Shown in pieces: positions 1 to 8,907 of a DNA stretch of 64,000 nucleotides. This stretch comes from Thelephora terrestris. Its lineage: Eukaryota; Basidiomycota; Agaricomycetes; Thelephorales; Thelephoraceae. Position 1 is the stretch's first letter. Each line of letters opens with the position of its first letter. The stretch is from positions 248,001-312,000 of the forward strand of contig WIUZ02000018.1 of assembly GCA_015956445.1 (NCBI GenBank), written 5' to 3'. A program made the translations under genes and the position numbers. The notes under the pieces were generated by a model. It did no database searches, was not told the DNA's origin, and was given only the letters and a program-made list of their open reading frames with translations.

Positions 1-300
1 TGGTGTAGGGAGATATCGCGAAGGTATAGGGAAGTCGGGAGAAGATATAGGGAGGGGTCGCGAATGGTGTAGTGTTGGGAGGGATATAGGGAGGTCGGGG
101 GGGGGGGTAGCGAGAGATAGGGAGAATACTAAAACATCGGGAAGGTCGCGAAGCATCGGGACAAGTAGGTTAGTATAGGGAAGGGAGTAGTGAGGTAAAG
201 GGAGATATATGGGTATGTAGGGAAGTATAGGGGATGCATAGGGGGGGGTAGGGAGGTATAGAGAGTATAGAAATGTCGCGAAATGTCGCGAAGCATCCCG
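1..300. repeat. G-rich degenerate minisatellite
   Basis: The stretch is built of short, imperfectly repeated words such as tatagggag, gtagggag and gtcgcgaa in varying order, almost all purines on the plus strand. It has no coding character. It abuts the incomplete end of element A1, after about 55 bases that I could not assign. Confidence 0.7.
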
Positions 301-355
301 AGGGAAAGGGACGTAGGGAATTTTGCCGACGAGTACTCCAGAGAATGGAGGCATG

Positions 356-2074
356 TCACCGCTGAATGGTGTCGTCCCTTTCCTTCAACGACTCGACCAG
401 TCGGTTGTGCTCCTCACGCATCGCCAGCATCTCGCTCTCGAACGTCACCCGAAGAGTGTCGTTCATCAGGAGGAGCGTCTTCTTGGTGTCCAACGCCTCC
501 GAGTACATCCTGCGGGTGTCGTCCTTCGCTTCCTTCACCTCACGCTTCAGCCGCTCATTCTACAAGCCAATCAGTGTTATCCCACAAGCGGGATGCACAG
601 ATCGACTCACCGCTTTCTGTTCCGTCCTTAATAGGAACCAGAGACGGTGACCAACGGCAGCTGTATAGTGTTGGGAACGGGTAGCTCCAGGCCACCTCCC
701 TTCGCCGTTCCCTAGATCGTAGATTCCCATCCGCAGAAGACCCCACACACTGGGGGCAAGTCCCTACTTACTGACCAGGTACTTTTTGAGCACATTGTAG
801 TTCCATGTCTAATGTACCAACACTTTGCTGGGCAAGAACAAGTTGAGTTCTTTCAGAATGTACTGAACAATGTAACTACTACTTCCCAGCTCAGGACATT
901 GTGGAAACATTCAAAAGGTACTGAATAATGTGACCACAATGTCTCTGATCAGTAATTGCTCAGTACTTTTTGATTGTCCCAAAGAAAGTGATCAACAAGT
1001 ACCTGCACTGCACATTGTGGTTTCAATCAAAATTTACTGGGTCATGTGACCACAAAGTACCAAATCAGTGAATGCTGAGTACTTCTAGAATGTCCTGAGC
1101 CCATGTGTCCCAATTTTACCTGAGTGGCTCAAAGAAAATGTGATCACAAAGTACTGAGACTGGGTAAATCCTGAACACTTTTTGAAAGAAACCAAAATAT
1201 ACTGAATCGTTTAAAAAGTACTGTGCAACGATTCAGTATATTTTGGTTTCTTTCAAAAAGTGTTCAGGATTTACCCAGTCTCAGTACTTTGTGATCACAT
1301 TTTCTTTGAGCCACTCAGGTAAAATTGGGACACATGGGCTCAGGACATTCTAGAAGTACTCAGCATTCACTGATTTGGTACTTTGTGGTCACATGACCCA
1401 GTAAATTTTGATTGAAACCACAATGTGCAGTGCAGGTACTTGTTGATCACTTTCTTTGGGACAATCAAAAAGTACTGAGCAATTACTGATCAGAGACATT
1501 GTGGTCACATTATTCAGTACCTTTTGAATGTTTCCACAATGTCCTGAGCTGGGAAGTAGTAGTTACATTGTTCAGTACATTCTGAAAGAACTCAACTTGT
1601 TCTTGCCCAGCAAAGTGTTGGTACATTAGACATGGAACTACAATGTGTTCAAAAAGCACCTGGTCAATAAGTGGGGGCTTGTCCCCAGTGACAACGACGA
1701 AGCCACGGGAGTCTCATACGGCATGCGCAGCTCAGTGTTGAACGTTACCCCACACATCGACTCTTGCAGCTTGTGGTCGATTAAGTTGTGAAACCACAAC
1801 TCGTCGTCCATAGTCAGGTAGCTTGGAGGCTTGGCGATCGTCGCCTCCAGTTGACGAGCATCCACCTTGTCGGCAGCCGCGAAGATCTGTGAATGCGATG
1901 TCAGTTGTTGCCAGCAATCGGCGACACGTGACGTCACACCTCTCGATAGCTGGGATACGCCACATTGGCGTTCGGCAGGAAGTAACTCTTGTTCTGTACG
2001 GAGCGCGGATCGGCGGACTCGATGGTAGCCGTACTGTTCTCGGCACAGAAGACACGATTGGAGATCATAGGCAT
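356..2074 (-). pseudogene. Family A coiled-coil protein gene, copy in A1 (interrupted)
   Basis: The gene corresponds to that of A2 (9830-11584). Recognisable parts on the minus strand are the N-terminal block upstream of about 1900, the block with the DDELW motif near 1790-1810, and a coiled-coil block at about 356-565 rich in Glu, Arg and Leu. The CACTA foldback at 2076-3440 sits at the start codon (ATG on the minus strand at 2074), and the foldback at 748-1690 splits the DDELW exon. I do not recognise the protein family. The copy is a fossil. Confidence 0.6.
748..1690. mobile_element. CACTA foldback element F1
   Basis: A 943-bp near-perfect palindrome, folding around about 1215, begins CACTGGGGGCAAG and ends with the complementary CCCCAGTG. 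The flanking ACA at 745-747 and 1691-1693 is a 3-bp target duplication. The homologous uninterrupted site lies in A2 near 10208-10222, which confirms the insertion. CACTR ends plus a 3-bp duplication are the signature of the CACTA/EnSpm superfamily. The element has no coding capacity, so it must be moved by a transposase supplied in trans. Confidence 0.9.
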
Positions 2075-2075
2075 G

Positions 2076-3440
2076 CACTGGGGGCAGGGGTTGGTTTACT
2101 GAGTCAGTAAACTGTGAGTAAATCACAAGTAAATGGAAAAAGAACCTAGCGAAATACTTGCCTGGCAAGCGCAAAGCAAATTCACAATTTACTGAGCCAA
2201 TTTACCTGCAATTTACTGGGTTCAGTATACGCTCAGTATGTTTACAGTTTACTGGGTCACATGACCACAGTTTCCCCATTAGGTAAACCTCGGAAAAATT
2301 CACAATTTACTGAATAAATTTACCTGCAGTTTACTGAGCCACTTGCCCAATCAGTATGTTTTCAATTTGCTGAGTGGTTTGATCACGGTTTACTGGACTC
2401 AGTAAACTGGAAAAAAACCAAACTGGTTTACTGACGACGTCCCTGATTGGTCAATTTGAAAAATAACCGAAAATTTACCTGGACGTGTCATTGTCAGTAA
2501 ACTGCAAGTTTTCTTTCAGTAAATTGGAAATACACGTCAGGTAAACTGAGAAAACACGTGATGATTTGATTGTGGTTTACTGGACTCAGTAAATCAGAAA
2601 AAAACCTAACCGGTTTACTGACGATGTACCTGATTGGCTAATTTGAAAAAAACTCGAAAATTTACCAGGACATGTCTTTATCAGTAAACTGCAAGTTTTC
2701 TTTCAGTAAATCACAAGTACACATAAGGTAAACCAGAAAACACGTAAACTTTGAATTTACTTACAGTTTACACGTGTTTTCTGGTTTACTTTATGTGTAC
2801 TTGTGATTTACTGAAAGAAAACTTGCAGTTTACTGATAAAGACACGTCCTGGTAAATTTTCGAGTTTTTTTCAAATTAGCCAATCAGGTACATCGTCAGT
2901 AAACCGGTTAGGTTTTTTTCTGATTTACTGAGTCCAGTAAACCACAATCAAATCATCACATGTTTTCTGGTTTACTTTACGTGTATTTCCAATTTACTGA
3001 AAGAAAACTTGCAGTTTACTGACAATGACACATCCAGGTAAATTTTCGGTTATTTTTCAAATTGACCAATCAGGGACGTCGTCAGTAAACCAGTTTGGTT
3101 TTTTTCCAGTTTACTGAGTCCAGTAAACCGTGATCAAACCACTCAGCAAATTGAAAACATACTGATTGGGCAAGTGGCTCAGTAAACTGCAGGTAAATTT
3201 ATTCAGTAAATTGTGAATTTTTCCGAGGTTTACCTAATGGGGAAACTGTGGTCACGTGACCCAGTAAACTGTAAACATACTGAGCGTATACTGAACCCAG
3301 TAAATTGCAGGTAAATTGGCTCAGTAAATTGTGAATTTGCTTTGCGCTTGCCAGGCAAGTATTTCGCTAGGTTCTTTTTCCATTTACTTGTGATTTACTC
3401 ACAGTTTACTGACTCAGTAAACCAACCCTTGCCCCCAGTG
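2076..3440. mobile_element. CACTA foldback element F2
   Basis: A 1,365-bp palindrome folding near 2758, with ends CACTGGGGGCAGGGG and GCCCCCAGTG. The ATG at 2073-2075 and 3441-3443 is the target duplication, and the empty site is seen in A2 at about 9825-9835. The arms are packed with repeats of cagtaaac and gtaaattg, which look like subterminal transposase-binding sites. Its terminal sequence closely matches the right end of the CACTA element P at 32661. It lies at the start codon of the A1 gene. Confidence 0.9.
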
Positions 3441-3893
3441 ATGGCAGGATGAGTAGTTGGTTGGTGGGATTGTTGATTTGGGAAGAAGGGAGTTTGATGG
3501 ATCCATTGGCCGGTTCGCGCTACGCTTTATCCGACCATCGACAGCGCTCGCGCCCTATTCGCCATTGGATCGGTCTATCGTTTCATCGGACCAGACTCCC
3601 CATACATTCGCCTCGACATTCAAGCCCCACTTGGTCTCTTGTTGTCCCGATCGGACGAGCTGACACGTCGTCCTCCTATTGGTCAGTCTGCGCATGTGAT
3701 ATTATTCTTTGTCATTCCTTTCCCACACAACGTCATGACCCCTTTCTTATTCTCTCACGAACCCTGACCCATTAGTCATTCCTTTGTCATTTCTGTTCTA
3801 TGTTCCGGGCCGCTTACTGTTCTGGCTTACTCTCGGCCCTTCTTTATTCTGAGTTATTATTAGATAGGATCATCTCTGTCCCAGCCACTCTCC

Positions 3894-3900
3894 TATATAA
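3894..3900 (+). promoter_or_regulatory. TATA box of the sense promoter in A1
   Basis: TATATAA is followed by a leader of about 465 bases to the element end at 4365 and contains no long reading frame. The same arrangement recurs in A2 on the minus strand (TTATATA at 9372-9378). Confidence 0.5.
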
Positions 3901-4365
3901 GTACCAGTAGAGTAGCTGAGGACTCCCCATCTTTGATATCTCGGGAAGTCCTCTTCTCTTTGCAGCATCGGTGTATTTGCTGTAGGCCACTGAAGAGCTT
4001 GTCGAGTAACTCTCTGAACACGTTCGCTCTCCTCTCTCTCTCGGCCTTGTATCAAGAATCGGCGAACGCGCTTACGAAAAGGAGTTCCTCGTCACTCTCT
4101 TGATCAAGCACCAGTTTGAGGCGCCATCCTCAGGCTCTTGTATCTGCCCTCAGAAGACGATAGGGATTTATCGGATAGAGGCTCGGCACTCCTGCTGTGA
4201 ATTCGGACAACCTACCGGAGAACGCTCGTCCATCGCGTTTTGGACCACGTAGACTTTGGGTGGATATAGGGAAGTCGTTCCCCCTTTGCCCCATTGTTTC
4301 TTGTTGGTTGGAGTTGCGACTCACCAACAGCGCTGGTACCTGAAGGGCGAAGAGTGGCCCTGACA

Positions 4366-4849
4366 TTCCCCCTCCCGAATGAGCGACCACAATAGCGTAG
4401 TGGCGGCGGTGGCATGGCGGACCGCCCAAGGAACGGTTGCCCCGTGCTCCAGCAGGTCCTGATCATAGATCCCTCGCATGAGGGTGTACCACAGCTCCTT
4501 CTTGATGGGATGCTCCAGCTCCCCGAACCTACCCCTCATTTGATGGATCGTCTTCTCGGCGATCATGGACCAGACCCAAAGTTCATCATCCCAGGTCAAC
4601 CCCATCAAATGTGGGATCGTCTCCCTGAGACGTTCGGTGTCCACCTGCTGAACGACCTTCAAGATCTAGGGAAGGAGTTAGAACAAACGCAAAAGAAGTT
4701 CTAGCTCCACCCCATACCTCTTCATCGGTACTGTACGGAACCCCCGCCTCACTGGCATAGGTCTTGCAGGCGGCAGCACAGCGGTCGATACGAGAGATGG
4801 TGGAGGTCCCATTGGCGACCTTGTAGGTATGGTTGTTGGGGAAAGACAT
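4366..4849 (-). pseudogene. Family B coiled-coil gene, 5' part in B1
   Basis: The first two exons of the family B gene are present. The N-terminal exon begins at ATG 4849 on the minus strand and encodes a start like MSFPNNHTYKVANG. The second exon (about 4366-4670) has the motifs RETIPHLMGLTWDDELW, MRGRFGELEHPIKKELW and RGIYDQDLLEHG. The remainder is cut off by A1. Function unknown. Confidence 0.6.
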
Positions 4850-6184
4850 TTTGGTAGGATGATGGGAAAGTTGCTGGTGTTGCTGATCAAGGATGGCTCC
4901 AAGAAGATGTCCTTCTTATAGCCTAGATCGGTGATCCTTCACGTGACCTACCTCAACGCACCTCATTGGTCCGGGTCACATCAACTTCCGCCACTGTACC
5001 ATCATCGTTGGCTTACTACATCAAGCTGACACCTCGACCTGCGGGACAGCCTTGGAAGAACTTCGTTCCGGAACGCCTAGAACACGTGTATACTAAAAAT
5101 AGGTCTCATGACCTTGACGACCCCCTTCACGATCCTGATGATTCATTTATGACATCACGATAACGACAAACCCTGGACCCTGATCGCACACGTGGGCATG
5201 GGGTATCTACACTTGGACACTGTGCTTCTGATCAGCATGAGCTCCAATTGGTTGCTCTTTGGAAGCAGAGTAGGCCCTAGCCTCGAACAGCGGCCAAATA
5301 ATATAATCCCAGACACGCGTATTGAAACAACCAGGTCTTCACTAAGACAGGGCCATGGGCAAAAACACATGGTCTTGCGCGCTGCAAGTCTGGTGACTGC
5401 TGGTCTGTGGATATCATACCACCTACTGACAACAAGGGATGTATAGAGTTCCTATCTCTAGCCAATCGCAGAAGCTAGCGACGGTTCTCATCTGACCCTT
5501 GGCTGTGGTCTAGATTCAGGTACAAACTTTCATGACCCCATACCCCTATTTCTTTTAGAACTAGTGTTATCTTTACCCCTATGTTTCATGCGGACTATTG
5601 TTATCCCTAATGCAGTCCTTCACACGCTAGTAAGGCCCTTTGTCCTTTATTCTCCCATGCGTCATATTTGTTCGCTTCCCTTACTTAGCGTTCTCACACT
5701 CCTTATCTCCCTTTGTTCTATCTTGATAAGGGTATAATAGGGTTACTGACGTCATGGCCATTCTCTTAGTATAAGTAGCAACTGTGGCTGTATCGTAGTA
5801 CCTTAGTTTTGTTACCTCAGGAAATCCTCTGCCCTTCTCAGCCCAGTTGCAGTTAAGGTCAAGGCAGAGTTTTCTGTTTGAACACAAGACACCACCATCT
5901 GCTCTCCCTCCCGCTCTGCGCATCAACTGTGCCTTGTAACTATAGAACCCCAGCGTTCACCATATAGAATACCTCAAGCGTCCAGTCGATCACCTGGTTG
6001 TCAGGAACATGGTATTTTTAAACTTTTTATAACACGCTCTTTCTTCGAACTCTTCTTACCACTTCTTATGTTTTGAATGCTTCACACTCCTTATCCTTCA
6101 CACCAATCATTCAAACACACAAACACGCATACCATTCCCAGCGAATCGTAACAACATGGCTATATACGGTGCTATCCAAGTCCA

Positions 6185-7923
6185 TCAAAAGTCAACTCTA
6201 TCTACGGCAGGCCTCATGGTCATCAGTGTTCCATCCCGGAGATCAAAGAACCGGCCCCTCCTCGCAAGGAGCTCTCCGAACATGGCGTCACCATCTTCCG
6301 CGCTCAACTGAACCTCGAGTTCAAGCCGATAGGAAGAGATACCTTCGAGCGGACCGATCAGCCTCCCAGATGTCACCGAACTGCGGAACACTTGGTCCCA
6401 CATCTCCATCACCGGGTGAGTGTTCGGCAGCGCTGTCAACGTAGTCGAAAAGCAACCCTCTGTCTCCCTCATCGAACCCCTGGGTGGGATCCTGCCTTGC
6501 GAGACGAAGCTGGTGTCTGAGCTGGATCTCCAACTCGACCTGTTGGTTAGGACGGTTGACCCGGTATCGGAAGGATCTTCCCTCATCTCAACCAGACTGG
6601 TCACCATCCGACTCAACTGGACGCGGGTATGGATTAGCCGAGGGAGCCATACAATGAGCAAGGCGGCGTCAAGAGCGTTTACAACGCTGCCCCTTGATCA
6701 CCGGACGTACCTCAATGGCCCTCGGAGCATCTTCGGCCCGGTCGACTTCCATGACCTCATCCTCGATCTTGACCAGCTGACTAATCGGCTGCAGCGGGCA
6801 ACGCCGACAGTTCTCTTTGTCGGACTCGGCCAAAGTGGAAGCTGGAGCTAGAGTCGGGACAGGAACCGCGTTCTCGATTGGAGGCGTTGCGTAGGACGAC
6901 GGGTTAGGCGAAGGGACTACCACCTCGTCGGCGTACTCCAACTCAAACGGAACATCGGCTGTCCCCTGCCCAACCAAGACAGGACCTTCCTTGCAGTTGC
7001 AGGTCTTGTCCTGCAAAGACTCGACCTGTGCCGTCAAGACGGACACCACATCCTCGAGTTCCTCCATCTAGAAAGTGTCAGCTTCCCTCATTTCGTCTTC
7101 GAGATGAGGAAAGCTACCTTAGTGTCCCTCCTATTCAAGGCCCCCTTGATGTTGTTGTCCCAAACCTTCAGACTGGTGACTAACTCTTGATGGTTAGCAA
7201 CCATCGCCTCCAACGCCTTGTTTGTTCCCTGCTGGAAGGCAGCCAGGGTCTCCTTCATCAAGAGACCCTCCGCCGACAGACAAAGGACGTCTGTCTTCGC
7301 CTCCTTCACCTCGTGCTCTAAACGTTCAACCTAGGCAGTTTGATTAGTCGAGAGTCATACTTGAATATTCAAACGGAAAACCTACTTGGCTTTCCCCATC
7401 TCGAACGAGCGACCACAACAACATGGTGGAAGCGGTGGCGTGGCGGACGGCCCAAGGAACAGTGGCCCCATGCTCCAACAGGTCCTGATTGTAGATACCC
7501 CTCTGCAGGGTGTACCAGAGCTCCTTCTTGATCGGATGCTCCAACTCCCCGAACCTGCCCCTCATCTGGAAGATCACCTTCTCAGCGATCATGGACCGGA
7601 CCCAGAGCTCATCGTCCCAGGTCAACCCCATCAAATGTGGGATTGTCTCCCTGAGACGTTCGGCGTCCACCTTCTTCACGACCTCCAAGATCTAGAAGCC
7701 GTTAGTTTGACGTCAACGCCCAAAAGAACGTAACCTCTACCTAGAGGAAGGCGTTAGTGCAAACACAAGAAGCTCTAGACCTCCCCCATACCTGTTCATC
7801 CGTGGTATAGGGAACCCCCGCCTCATTGGCGTAGGTCTTGCGGTTGGCGGCACGACGGTCGATGCGGGAGATGGTGGAGATGCCGTTGGCGACTTTGTAG
7901 GTGTGGTTGTTTGGGAAAGACAT
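6185..7923 (-). CDS. Family B coiled-coil protein gene (in B2)
   Basis: A multi-exon minus-strand gene from ATG 7923 to the TGA at 6185. Blocks in order: a short N-terminal exon (MSFPNNHTYKVANG, then a segment with TTDEQ); an exon with LTWDDELWVRSM and HPIKKELWYTL; a coiled-coil exon rich in Lys, Glu and Leu (KEAKTDVLCLSAEG); a second coiled coil ending in a CNCK motif; an acidic, proline-rich linker with an ENCRRCPLQP motif; a basic stretch; and a conserved C-terminus (MEMWDQVF, SSYRLELEVQLSAEDGDAMF, ending RPAVDRVDF). Introns are short and of GT-AG type. Three other B copies in the window preserve the same blocks. I recognise no known domain; a DNA- or RNA-binding structural protein is possible but unproved. 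Confidence 0.65.
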
Positions 7924-8820
7924 TTCGGTAAGATGATGGGGAAGTTGCTGGTGTTGCTGATCAAGGATGGCTCCAAGAAGATGTCCTTCTTATAGCCTAG
8001 ATCGGTGATCCTTCACGTGACCTACCTCGACGAACCTCATTGGTCCGGGTCACATCAACTTCCGCCCCTGTACCATCATCGTTGGCTTACTACATCAAGC
8101 TGACACCTCGGCCCGCGGGACGGCCTTGGAAGAATTTCGTTCCGGAACGCCCAAAACACGCGTGCACTAAAAATAGGTCTCATGACCTTGACGACCCCTT
8201 TATGAACCCCTTTACGACCCTTGATGACTCATTTATGACATCACGATAACGACCAACCCTGGACCCTGATCACACACGTGGACAGTCACATCACCGTCTC
8301 CTAACCGGAGGAGGGAATCGCCGTTATTCGGAAGGAGTGCCTTAGACTCCTTTTGTTTAGCCCAGCGAATGTGGAGTAGCCGTTAGCGTGAAACACCGGC
8401 GAATCTGTAATCCCTCATGTCCCATGAGTCTAGGCCTGCGCTCCTCATGTTTGGACGTACGTTGAGGTTGCCACTAGTCCGTGATGCTGTTACCGCCTAT
8501 TGACAACAAGGGATGCTGTATGGTCTCTATCTTTGGCCTCTCCAAAGGAAGCATCCAAGAAGATTCTCACCTGACCCTTGGGTGTGATCCCCAGGTACGA
8601 ACTTTCATGACCCCATGCCCCTATTTCTTTTAGGACTAGTGTTATCTTTACCCCTATGTTTCATGCGGACATTCGTTATCTTTTATGCAATCCTTCACAT
8701 GCTAGTAAGGCCCTTTGTCCTTTATCTTCCCACGCGTCATATTTGTTCGCTTCCCTTACTTAGCGTTCTCACACTCCTTATCTCCCTTTGTTCGGACTTG
8801 ATAAGGGTATATTAGGGTAT

Positions 8821-8849
8821 TGACGTCATGGCCACTCCTTTAGTATAAG
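8821..8849 (+). promoter_or_regulatory. CRE site plus TATA box of family B sense promoter
   Basis: A perfect palindromic TGACGTCA (8821-8828) lies about 15 bp upstream of a TATAAG box (8844-8849). The pair is conserved in B1 (5747-5754, TATA near 5770), B3 (18901-18908, TATA 18924-18929) and B5 (30871-30878). TGACGTCA is the established target of CREB/ATF-type bZIP factors. The promoter fires away from the coiled-coil gene, toward the CCCTGACA end, and is followed by a long leader without an obvious reading frame. Confidence 0.6.
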
Positions 8850-8907
8850 TAGCAACCGTGGCTGTATCGTAGTACCTTAGTTTTGTTACCTCAGGAAATC
8901 CTTTGCC

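Larger units (their letters stand above)
356..4365 (-). mobile_element. Family A element, copy A1 (incomplete)
   Basis: This is a second copy of the 2.9-kb element seen whole at 8908-11830, in the opposite orientation. Its gene-side start is the CCCTGACA end at 4365; at the other end homology to A2 stops near 356, beside the minisatellite. It lies in family B element B1, whose sequence resumes at 4366. Two CACTA foldbacks (748-1690 and 2076-3440) are inserted in it. A TATA box on the plus strand (TATATAA, 3894-3900) faces the 4365 end. A1 and A2 are very similar, so both look fairly young. The copy is broken: one end is missing and two insertions are present. Confidence 0.75.

Noticed and set aside
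8615-8815. A 66-codon hydrophobic frame (MPLFLLGLVLSLPLCF…) repeated in B2, B3 and B5 (8615, 18695, 30665)
   Set aside because: It lies upstream of the TATA box in the conserved promoter region. The copies are similar as DNA and do not show a codon-specific pattern, so it is more likely conserved non-coding sequence.
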